Source: Clostridiales bacterium
Lineage (GTDB): Bacteria; Bacillota; Clostridia; Christensenellales; Aristaeellaceae
Length of the DNA stretch: 28,617 nucleotides
Direction: 5' to 3'
Assembly: GCA_004556545.1 (NCBI GenBank)
Contig: SFGO01000059.1
Location: 1 to 28,617, forward strand
Made by a program: the position numbers and the translations under genes. A model generated the notes under the pieces. That model saw only the letters and a program-made list of their open reading frames with translations. It was not told the origin of the DNA and did no database searches. Below are positions 22,845 to 28,617 of the stretch, one piece after another; positions within the stretch are counted from its first letter, which is position 1, and each line of letters begins with the position of its first letter.

Positions 22845-24170
22845 CTAGCTCCGCAGGGCGCGGCGCTCGGTTCGGGAAAAGCTCTTCAGCGGCACCCGGC
22901 AGAAGACCACGCCTTCCAGACAGCGCACCCTGCCTGCGAACGCCCGCAGCATTCCCGTCAGCTCCCGGGGCGTATAGCGGCCATCCTGCGCCACGACCAC
23001 CGTCCGGTCGGCGAGCGCGCCCAGCAGGGCCGCATCGCTGACAGACTGGCAGGGCGGGGCGTTCAAAATCACATAGTCAAAGGATTGGGCCGCGTCCGTC
23101 AGAAAGGCGGCAAAGCCCGGGCGGGCGGCGATCCGGCTCAGGAATCCCGGCTCGTGGCACACGTCCATAAACAAAAGCCGGGGGATGAGGGTGGACAAAA
23201 GCGCTGTGCGGAGTGCGTCCTCCCGCTGCAGGCAGTCCACAACGTCCATCGTGCCCTGCACGCCCAGCCATTTCCGCAGGCTGGGGGCGTAGGAATCCAT
23301 CTCCATCAGCAGCACCTCAAAGCCCTGCGCCGCCAGCTCGGAGGCCGTCAGCAGGGAAAGGGTGGCGCTGTCCTCGTCTTCCAGACCGGCCATCACCACG
23401 GAGCAGCCGGGCTTGGGCTGGCGGGAACGCAGCTGGAGCACCAGCTCCCGCACGTTTTCCCGGGTCAGCTCGTCCACGCTGTCCGCCAGTGTCGATTGCC
23501 CGCCCCGGCGGCGCTCCCGGCTCATACGGCGCAGACAGCCGTCATATTCCGCCACGCCCGTCAGGCAGGGGCAGGGATCCCCCTCGTCGGGCAGCTCCCG
23601 CGGGTTCCACCGGGCCCGTTCTTTCGGCGCGGGGATCAGCAGAGCGATCAACGAAAACAACGCAAAAGAAAGCAGAAACGCTGCGGCGATCTTCACCGGG
23701 CGATTCGGCGCGAAAGGCTCCTCCGGCGTTTCCGCCCGGGAGACCAGATGAACCTCCCCCGCGCCCATCCGGCCGGACAGTTCCTCTAACAGAACGTCCG
23801 CTGCGGCATTGGAAAGGCCTGCCGCCACACCGGCGTTTTCCCCGACGGCCTCTACCCGCAGCATATGGCCGCCGTCCGCCTGACGGACGTACAGGCGCGT
23901 CTTGCCGTCGCTGCGCGCATTTTGCAGCGCTTTCTGCTGAAATTCAGGGGTGTTGATCAGCAGATCGCAGTCCCGGCACAGCATCCGGGCCAGCTCCGCC
24001 GCATCCGCGTCGCTGCTTGCTCCGGCAGGCAGGGCATAGACCGTACAGGAGGCGCGGTAGCGTTCCGGCTCCCAGCGGAAGGTATAGACGGCCATGGCCA
24101 GCGTGACCGCCGCGCAGAAAAAGGCGACCGCCGGCAGGGCCCGCAGCCATTTTTGACGAAGCTTTTTCAT
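22845..24170 (-). CDS. Wzz/BY-kinase-like protein with degenerate ATP site
   Basis: A 441-aa membrane protein laid out like a CpsC-CpsD fusion: helix 1 (about 10-30), an extracytoplasmic Wzz-like domain (31-158), the proline-containing EPFAPNRPVK entry, helix 2 (160-180), then a cytosolic P-loop-like domain (about 250-441). The nucleotide motifs are altered. Where GxxxGKST is expected the sequence is GLEDEDSATLS, without Lys. Walker A' (expected hDxD) reads LLMEMDSYAPSLRKWLG. Walker B reads FDYVILNAPP, with Asn for Asp. No C-terminal Tyr cluster is present. It probably regulates polysaccharide length or export without kinase activity (inference). The ATG at 24170 with AGAGGTG is preferred over the GTG at 24179. 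Confidence 0.82.
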   Translation of the reverse strand: MKKLRQKWLRALPAVAFFCAAVTLAMAVYTFRWEPERYRASCTVYALPAGASSDADAAELARMLCRDCDLLINTPEFQQKALQNARSDGKTRLYVRQADGGHMLRVEAVGENAGVAAGLSNAAADVLLEELSGRMGAGEVHLVSRAETPEEPFAPNRPVKIAAAFLLSFALFSLIALLIPAPKERARWNPRELPDEGDPCPCLTGVAEYDGCLRRMSRERRRGGQSTLADSVDELTRENVRELVLQLRSRQPKPGCSVVMAGLEDEDSATLSLLTASELAAQGFEVLLMEMDSYAPSLRKWLGVQGTMDVVDCLQREDALRTALLSTLIPRLLFMDVCHEPGFLSRIAARPGFAAFLTDAAQSFDYVILNAPPCQSVSDAALLGALADRTVVVAQDGRYTPRELTGMLRAFAGRVRCLEGVVFCRVPLKSFSRTERRALRS

Positions 24171-24218
24171 GCACGGCACCTCTTTTCCCCACAGAAATCC
24201 TCAGGATCAGTCGGCTAT

Positions 24219-24248
24219 AGAATAGCACAGGGCAGCGGGGTTTTGCAA
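24219..24248 (-). promoter_or_regulatory. Predicted promoter of the Wzz-like operon
   Basis: On the minus strand TTGCAA (24248-24243), an 18-nt spacer and TATTCT (24224-24219), about 48 nt before the ATG at 24170. Confidence 0.45.
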
Positions 24249-24301
24249 GTTTTCCGGGGGATCGTCCGGCGAAAGCGCCTGTTTTTCCAAATTTTACAAT
24301 T

Positions 24302-24331
24302 TTGACAAAATATGACAAAAACGTTGATAAA
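24302..24331 (+). promoter_or_regulatory. Three short direct repeats upstream of the sigma-factor gene
   Basis: TTGACAAAA, ATGACAAAA and TTGATAAAA follow each other at about 11-nt steps, one helical turn. They lie between the divergent Wzz-like and sigma-factor promoters and could bind a regulator on one face of the DNA. The first TTGACA could also serve as a -35 with a poor -10 (TGATAA at 24325-24330). Confidence 0.4.
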
Positions 24332-24376
24332 AGAAAACGCTTTGTTCAAAAAAAGAATGGGAGAAAGATGCAAGGA

Positions 24377-24405
24377 TTGGACGGCATGTTTCGTTTCAAT
24401 ATAGG
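24377..24405 (+). promoter_or_regulatory. Predicted promoter of the ECF sigma factor
   Basis: TTGGAC (24377-24382), a 17-nt spacer and TATAGG (24400-24405). It gives a leader of about 58 nt to the ATG at 24470 and supports that start over upstream in-frame starts. Confidence 0.5.
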
Positions 24406-24469
24406 TACGAAGGATGCATGTCGCCCGGAATGCGCCGAACTCCGGGCCAAGGATGGCGAGGAACAGGAA

Positions 24470-24958
24470 ATGACGAATTTCGAAGAGCTGTACGAGAAAT
24501 ACGCAAACGATGTTTTGCGCGTCAGCTATTTCTATTTGGGAGACCGCCAGCGAGCCGAGGACGTCTGCCAGGACGTCTTTGTCAGGCTGATGACCAATGC
24601 GCCGAACCTGCAGGAGGGCCACGAAAAAGCGTGGCTTTTGAAGGTGGCGCTGAACCGTTGCCGGGATTTATGGCGCGGCGCGTGGCTCAAGCGGGTCACG
24701 CTGGGAAGCCCGGCATTCGAGCTGGTGCCCGCCCCGGACGACCATCAGCGCCGGGAGGACGAAGAAGCCATGATGTCGGCTGTTCACGCCCTGCCCCCCG
24801 CCTTCCGGGAAACCATACTGCTTTATTACTATCAGGGCTACGGCATCGGCGAGATCGCCAAGATGCTGGATCTGCCCGAAGGAACCATCTCCAGCCGCCT
24901 GTCCCGCGGACGAAAGAAGCTGGAGGAACTCCTGAAAGAGAGAGGGATTGAGCCATGA
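24470..24958 (+). CDS. ECF-type RNA polymerase sigma factor
   Basis: A 162-aa sigma-70 family ECF factor with only regions 2 and 4. Region 2 (about 5-70) includes LYEKYANDVLRVSYFYL and DRQRAEDVCQDVFVRL, the core-binding and -10-recognition helices. Region 4 (about 104-155) has LPPAFRETILLYYYQGYGIGEIAKML and the helix-turn-helix LPEGTISSRLSRGRKKL. The ATG at 24470 has AGGAACAGGAA upstream; an in-frame ATG at 24368 would add 34 residues with no sigma homology. Its stop overlaps the start of the next gene (ATGA), the usual coupling of an ECF factor to its anti-sigma factor. Confidence 0.92.
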   Translation: MTNFEELYEKYANDVLRVSYFYLGDRQRAEDVCQDVFVRLMTNAPNLQEGHEKAWLLKVALNRCRDLWRGAWLKRVTLGSPAFELVPAPDDHQRREDEEAMMSAVHALPPAFRETILLYYYQGYGIGEIAKMLDLPEGTISSRLSRGRKKLEELLKERGIEP

Positions 24959-25884
24959 AGAAACTGGAACAACTGCCTGAAATTGCGGCGCGTCAGCTGG
25001 GCGGGCTGGAAGCCACGCCGGCCATGCTGGCCAAGATCAAGCTGAAGGCGGCAGAAGAGCGTTCGCCCCGCAAGCCTGCCTGGAGGTCGATTGTCGCGCT
25101 GGCCACGGCCTTTGTGCTGCTGGCGGCAGGCGCGGTATCGTGGCAATTCCTTCCCAAGGGAACGCCTTCGGATGAAGGCGGGCTGATGCACACCCGTTCC
25201 GCCGGGCAGGAAGTCCGGGCGACGGAAATTCCCGTAGCCGCCGACCTGCCTTCCGGCAGCATCACCTTAGGCGACGGCCGGAAGGGAAGCTCCGACACGC
25301 TCTTTGCCAGCGCGGACAGCGGCGTATTCCCCATGCTGATCGTCAACGGGGCCACCTATCGGATGCTGACCTACCCGGACGGCATTTCCGACGGGCTTCT
25401 GGGCGCTTCGCTGGGCACGGTAAACGAGTACAACGTAGAGCCTGCACTGGGTTCCGGCAGCATCGTCAGCAACTCGGCCAGTCAGGGCGAGGCCGTCTAT
25501 GCGATCGACGGTTTCAGCGGCGCTCTGGCCGCGGCCAAGGTCAACGGCAGCACTCGGGTTTTCCAGCGGGTCAGCTACGCGGGCACGGCCACCATTGGCA
25601 GCGAGACGCTGGGCGACACGCTCTGCTCGGCCTCTCAGGTCAGCTGGATGACGCTGGAAGGGGTCGGCACAGTGGAAGACGCGGATGCGCAGGCCCTGAT
25701 GCAGACCCTTCTGGACAACGCCGAATACCAGAGCACGGGCACGAGCGGTTCCGGCTCCCTGCACATCGGCCTGAGCAACGGCCTGACCCTACAGCTTCTA
25801 GTCGGCGACGACACAATCAGCGCCTGCGGCACGTGGAGCTGCCCCGAATTCTTCGAGTCCTTCCACGAAGCCCTCGGCGCCTAG
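24955..25884 (+). CDS. Probable membrane-anchored anti-sigma factor
   Basis: A 309-aa protein with a cytosolic N-terminus (1-42, charged helix LEATPAMLAKIKLKAAEE), one membrane helix (about 44-64) and a large extracytoplasmic domain (65-309) rich in Gly, Ser and Thr with no family I recognise. Translation is coupled to the ECF sigma factor by a 4-nt ATGA overlap. The position and topology make it the likely anti-sigma factor, with the outer domain as sensor. No HxxxCxxC zinc motif is present, so it is not a ZAS-type anti-sigma. Its TAG stop overlaps the first bases of repeat array 2. Confidence 0.78.
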   Translation: MKKLEQLPEIAARQLGGLEATPAMLAKIKLKAAEERSPRKPAWRSIVALATAFVLLAAGAVSWQFLPKGTPSDEGGLMHTRSAGQEVRATEIPVAADLPSGSITLGDGRKGSSDTLFASADSGVFPMLIVNGATYRMLTYPDGISDGLLGASLGTVNEYNVEPALGSGSIVSNSASQGEAVYAIDGFSGALAAAKVNGSTRVFQRVSYAGTATIGSETLGDTLCSASQVSWMTLEGVGTVEDADAQALMQTLLDNAEYQSTGTSGSGSLHIGLSNGLTLQLLVGDDTISACGTWSCPEFFESFHEALGA

Positions 25885-26149
25885 CAGGGGTAGTGATCCG
25901 CAACCTCAATCGTCGTCTTTGGCACTGCCGTGCCAAATCCTCGTTTCGGTTGACGGCTGCCGGTCGCTAACCGCCTTCGGCGGTTGTGCCCACTGGCCTT
26001 GGGCGCGCAGGGTGCTCGGGGGACATGATGGTTGGCCGGGGGTTTACCGCCGCTCGGCGACAGGCCTCGCGGCTCGCGGGGCTGGTGTGGTTCCCTGTCA
26101 ATTACATGGCATAGACCGCCATTCGGCAACGGGCCTCATGGCTCGCAGC

Positions 26150-26187
26150 AAAGGCCAGCGTGGTTCAGAAACCATGCTGGCCTTTTT
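26150..26187 (+). terminator. Terminator hairpin in repeat unit (first of array 2)
   Basis: A 16-bp stem (26150-26165 with 26170-26185, one G-U pair) with tetraloop CAGA, running into five T. It probably ends the sigma/anti-sigma transcript. Confidence 0.8.
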
Positions 26188-26383
26188 ACATGCAGGGCTG
26201 GGGCAATGCCCCTGCACCCCGGACTGCGCGCCTTGGGCGCGGGGGTACCCGGGGGACATGTTGGTTGGCTTTGGAAATTACCGCCGCTCGGCGGAAGGCC
26301 TCGCGGCTCGCGGGGCTGGTGCGGTTCCCTGTCTGGTGAAGGAAAAAGGCCGCCATTCGGCGATGGGCCTCATGGCTCGCAGC

Positions 26384-26421
26384 AAAGGCCAGCGTGGTTC
26401 AGAAACCATGCTGGCCTTTTT
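26384..26421 (+). terminator. Terminator hairpin in repeat unit (second of array 2)
   Basis: Identical in sequence to the hairpin at 26150-26187, again followed by a T-run and the ACATGCAGGG start of the next unit. Confidence 0.78.
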
Positions 26422-26531
26422 ACATGCAGGGCTGGGGCTGGGGCAATGCCCCTGCACCCCGGACTGCGCGCCTTTGGGTGCGGGTCTGGTGTGGTTCTCT
26501 GTCTGGTGAAGTGAGAATCGGCAAAGCTTTT

Positions 26532-27074
26532 TTACTTTTTCCTCAAATTTTCTTCTAATTTCTTTCCCATTTCCAGCCGGACTTCGTGCCGTTCGGGGTC
26601 GGTATTGGAATAGGCGTACAGATCAAAACCGATGATCTCAAAGCCGTTTTTGCGGTAAAACGCGATGGCGTTCTCATTGCACGACTGCGTTTCCAAAACC
26701 GCCATCCGCGCGCCAGCCTGAACGGCTTCCGCCAGAATGGTTTGCATCAGCGCGCTGCCGATTCCACGGCGGCGGGCAGAGTCGTCAAAGACGCAGAGGT
26801 TGCTGATTCGAAAACGGCGGTTCCAATTTTCCGGCGCTCCCTCTACATATCCCAGCAACTTTTCGCCTTCGAACGCGCCATAGGCTACCGGCTCGTCCAG
26901 CCATTCACCGAAGAATTCATCCTCAAAGCTTTTGGGAACCTCCGTTTCAAAGGGCACATATTCGATGCAAAAACCGCAGTCCGCCGGGCGAATATCATAA
27001 TAGCCTTTCGTCCAATAGCGTGCGGTAAATTTTTTCCCGGAATAGGTTGCTTTGTCCAGCTGTTTGATTTCCAT
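26532..27074 (-). CDS. GNAT-family N-acetyltransferase
   Basis: A 180-aa acetyltransferase using acetyl-CoA. Motif A is visible as ISNLCVFDDSARRRGIGSALM (the RRxGIG pyrophosphate loop, about residues 110-120), followed by VLETQSCNENAIAFYRKNGFEIIG, the motif B region. The N-terminal part (YDIRPADCGFCIEYVPFE) is substrate-specific and does not reveal the acceptor; antibiotic, polyamine or protein N-termini are all possible. GGAGGAAGAG precedes the ATG at 27074. It is monocistronic on the minus strand with a predicted promoter at 27274-27302 and an unusually long leader. Confidence 0.9.
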   Translation of the reverse strand: MEIKQLDKATYSGKKFTARYWTKGYYDIRPADCGFCIEYVPFETEVPKSFEDEFFGEWLDEPVAYGAFEGEKLLGYVEGAPENWNRRFRISNLCVFDDSARRRGIGSALMQTILAEAVQAGARMAVLETQSCNENAIAFYRKNGFEIIGFDLYAYSNTDPERHEVRLEMGKKLEENLRKK

Positions 27075-27105
27075 GGTTGGCTCTTCCTCCGTGTCTTTTC
27101 TTCCC

Positions 27106-27143
27106 ATTGATGGAAACGGCCCGCGCCGCGGCTTTCTTTGCCC
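27106..27143. repeat. Dispersed repeat family 3, copy 1
   Basis: Aligns without gaps to 28338-28375 with 32 of 38 positions identical; the shared core is ACGGCC(C/T)GCGCC(G/A)CGG and TTTCTTTGCCC. It lies inside the leader of the GNAT gene. Confidence 0.75.
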
Positions 27144-27273
27144 GCCTTTACGGTTCCCCCAATCGGCGCATGACGCACCGCCGTGTGAAAAGTTTCCCTG
27201 TGTTCTTTGATAGAGCTGAGATACCATCCCAATGCTTTGGGAGGCAGTCGCTTTCCACATAAGCCTGCCGCTC

Positions 27274-27302
27274 ATCATAGCAGATTTTGCCCGTCTTGTC
27301 AT
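27274..27302 (-). promoter_or_regulatory. Predicted promoter of the GNAT gene
   Basis: On the minus strand ATGACA (27302-27297), a 17-nt spacer and TATGAT (27279-27274). It implies a leader near 190 nt. The rest of 27075-27384 shows no gene. Confidence 0.45.
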
Positions 27303-27384
27303 CCCGGGGATGCATCGCCCGAACCGAGGCAAAGAAAGAAACGCAAAAGAAGCCGTCCTCCAAAACGATCCGCCGGGCTGTTTC

Positions 27385-27413
27385 TTGCTTTCCGGGCGCG
27401 TATTCGGTATAAT
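27385..27413 (+). promoter_or_regulatory. Promoter of nudC
   Basis: TTGCTT (27385-27390), a 17-nt spacer and a perfect TATAAT (27408-27413), about 50 nt before the nudC ATG. Confidence 0.72.
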
Positions 27414-27470
27414 GCAGAGGCTTTCCCATTTTCACTGCCGGGTTTTGGGCATTAGAAGGAAGGGTTCTCC

Positions 27471-28304
27471 ATGCTGTTTCAGGATATTTCGATAGACGTA
27501 CAGCCCCGCGCCGCCGCTTTGACGGACGCAAGTCACGTGCTGTGTTTTCAGCCGGGGCAAGTATTATTAGGGTCGAAGGGGGGCGCTCCCCGTCTGCCGC
27601 TTTATCGGGAAGTCGAGCCGCTTTTGCCGCCGGATATGGAATGGACAGCGCTTTTGACCGTGGACGGTCAGACGCTCTTTACGCCCGATCCCCTGCGGGA
27701 GGGAACGGTTCCCGAAGGAAACGGGCTTCATTACGGCCCGGTGCGGCTTTTCCGGGATATGGACAGCCGTTCCGCCGCCGCTGTGACCGCCGCCCATCAT
27801 TTATGGCAATGGATGCGCCGGAACCGTTTCTGCGGCTGCTGCGGCGGAAAGACGGCGCATGATAAGGCGGAACGGGCTTTGCGCTGCCCCGTCTGCGGGC
27901 AGGTGAACTATCCCATGATCGCCCCGGCGATTATCGTGGCCCTGACCTGCGGCGATTCCATCCTGCTGGCGAAAAACGCCACCAGCCCATGGAAGCACTA
28001 CGGGCTGGTAGCGGGCTATGTGGAAGTGGGCGAAACGCTGGAGCAGGCCGTTCGCCGGGAAGTAATGGAAGAAGTCGGGCTTCCCGTCCGGGATCTGCGG
28101 TATATCGGCAGTCAGCCTTGGGGCGTCAGCGGTTCGCTGATGTGCGCCTTTCAGGGGGAGACGGACAGCTCTCTGCCGCTCAAAATTCAGCGCAGCGAAT
28201 TGGCCGACGCCAAATGGGTATCCCGGAATCAGCTTTCCGCCCCCGAACGGACGGTCAGCGTGGCTCTTGAAATGGTCGAGCGCTTCCGGCAGGGGCGGCT
28301 GTAG
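27471..28304 (+). CDS. nudC: NADH pyrophosphatase / NAD-cap hydrolase NudC
   Basis: A 277-aa Nudix hydrolase that splits NAD(H) to NMN(H) and AMP and, in characterised homologues, removes NAD caps from RNA. Seen in order: an N-terminal beta-rich domain (1-115), a zinc ribbon with C121, C124, C139 and C142, the Nudix box GYVEVGETLEQAVRREVMEE VG at about 182-203 with its catalytic Glu set, and the NudC signature GSQPWGVSGSLMCAF at about 213-227 (usually SQPWPFPxSLM, so two positions differ). AAGGAAGGG precedes the ATG. It is a single gene behind its own promoter, followed by non-coding hairpin-rich DNA. Confidence 0.94.
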   Translation: MLFQDISIDVQPRAAALTDASHVLCFQPGQVLLGSKGGAPRLPLYREVEPLLPPDMEWTALLTVDGQTLFTPDPLREGTVPEGNGLHYGPVRLFRDMDSRSAAAVTAAHHLWQWMRRNRFCGCCGGKTAHDKAERALRCPVCGQVNYPMIAPAIIVALTCGDSILLAKNATSPWKHYGLVAGYVEVGETLEQAVRREVMEEVGLPVRDLRYIGSQPWGVSGSLMCAFQGETDSSLPLKIQRSELADAKWVSRNQLSAPERTVSVALEMVERFRQGRL

Positions 28305-28337
28305 TAAAGCAAGGTCTGCCCGCCCATCGAAAAAAGC

Positions 28338-28375
28338 ATTCATTGGAACGGCCTGCGCCACGGGTTTCTTTGCCC
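28338..28375. repeat. Dispersed repeat family 3, copy 2
   Basis: Direct-orientation partner of 27106-27143 (84% identical over 38 nt), 34 nt after the nudC stop. Similarity fades after CCCCC at about 28387. Confidence 0.75.
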
Positions 28376-28617
28376 ATTTTGTCCCCCGGAGACGCAGCGC
28401 CCAAACCGGCGGCTTTTCCCGCCGTTTCAGCCTGTCGAAAAACCCCAAGTTGGCTGCTGTTGCCCGCAAACAGCGCTTTGCGGCCCGCCCCGCCGCATGT
28501 CTGCGGCCAAGCCCTGCACTACGCTTGTGCTTGGCTACGCGCTTCATGGCTTTCAGCCATTTCTGGCGCTAGTCGGCCTTCGGCCTCCCTTGGTGGCGGG
28601 CTTCGGACTGCGGTAGC
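28376..28617. other. Hairpin-rich non-coding right edge
   Basis: No credible gene. CGGCGG (28407-28412) pairs with CCGCCG (28419-28424), followed by TTT, a weak candidate terminator for nudC. Further stems include CCAAGC/GCTTGG around 28508-28535, ATGGCT TTC AGCCAT around 28547-28561 inside a GCGC/GCGC pair, and GGCC TTC GGCC near 28577. The style matches the repeat regions at 15-16 kb and 26 kb but no module is shared exactly. Confidence 0.5.

Larger units (their letters stand above)
25883..26514 (+). repeat. Tandem multi-hairpin repeat element, array 2
   Basis: The array starts at the anti-sigma stop with AGCAGGGGTAGT, as in array 1. It holds a hairpin with loop TGCC (25918-25937), a 24-nt stretch (25962-25985) identical to 15967-15990, hairpin C (26049-26073), D (26118-26142), terminator T (26150-26187), A (around 26200-26212), B (26227-26241), C (26283-26307), D (26352-26376), T (26384-26421) and a final partial A-B unit to about 26514. 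The full unit period is 234 nt. Pair spacing C to D is 69 nt, as in array 1. About 650 nt carry no credible gene; the reading frames through it translate repeat modules. Confidence 0.88.

Noticed and set aside
25881..26514. Frames of 82-196 codons with internally repeated peptide segments
   Set aside because: The peptide repeats are produced by the DNA repeat array, which has hairpins and terminators incompatible with a coding role.

Overview
The window looks like a GC-rich chromosomal segment from an anaerobic, gut-type Clostridia bacterium (Oscillospiraceae or Christensenellales style). This is an inference from several features: an oxygen/NO-detoxifying flavodiiron protein with its own rubredoxin domain, a ferredoxin-like protein next to a Crp/Fnr regulator, Gram-positive style genes (PepV, a CpsCD-like chain-length/kinase protein), strong AGGAGG-type ribosome binding sites and consensus sigma-A promoters. 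No rRNA, tRNA, CRISPR array, transposase or phage gene was seen.

Layout. 1-2970: a tRNA-dihydrouridine synthase (minus) diverges from an AI-2E/PerM-family membrane protein and an MGMT-like protein (plus). 2979-5194: a flavin-reductase/rubredoxin flavodiiron protein and a small ribbon-helix-helix-like protein (minus). 5305-10377: a minus-strand run of PepV dipeptidase, PatB/MalY C-S lyase, RsmC-like methyltransferase, RsuA-family pseudouridine synthase and a membrane protein. The last three are tightly coupled and start from a consensus promoter at 10477-10505. 10635-15064: an ABC importer (binding protein, ATPase, fused two-domain permease), with a strong terminator-like hairpin after the binding protein that should make the transporter genes a read-through product. 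15065-16066: about 1 kb without genes, packed with hairpin repeats. 16067-17633: an Fe-S protein divergent from its probable Crp/Fnr regulator. 17696-21714: minus-strand genes for a zincin-like protein, a small membrane protein, a Cof-type HAD phosphatase, an RluA-family pseudouridine synthase and an unknown 345-aa protein behind a consensus promoter that contains a palindrome. 21833-24170: a peptidoglycan-binding protein and a Wzz/BY-kinase-like protein whose nucleotide-binding motifs are degenerate. 24470-25884: an ECF sigma factor and a membrane-anchored probable anti-sigma factor. 25883-26514: a second array of the repeat seen at 15 kb. 26532-28304: a GNAT acetyltransferase and NudC. The right edge is hairpin-rich and non-coding.

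The most unusual signal is a tandem, multi-hairpin intergenic element present in two arrays (15008-15413 and 25883-26514). Eight copies of a 25-nt hairpin occur as four pairs, each pair offset by exactly 69 nt. The stems differ between copies but keep their pairing, including compensatory changes. Most units end in a long terminator-like hairpin whose inner stem also covaries. Both arrays begin at the 3' end of a plus-strand gene, and one supplies the last codons of the ABC permease. This could be an undescribed structured RNA or a REP/MITE-like palindromic element; sequence alone does not decide between them.
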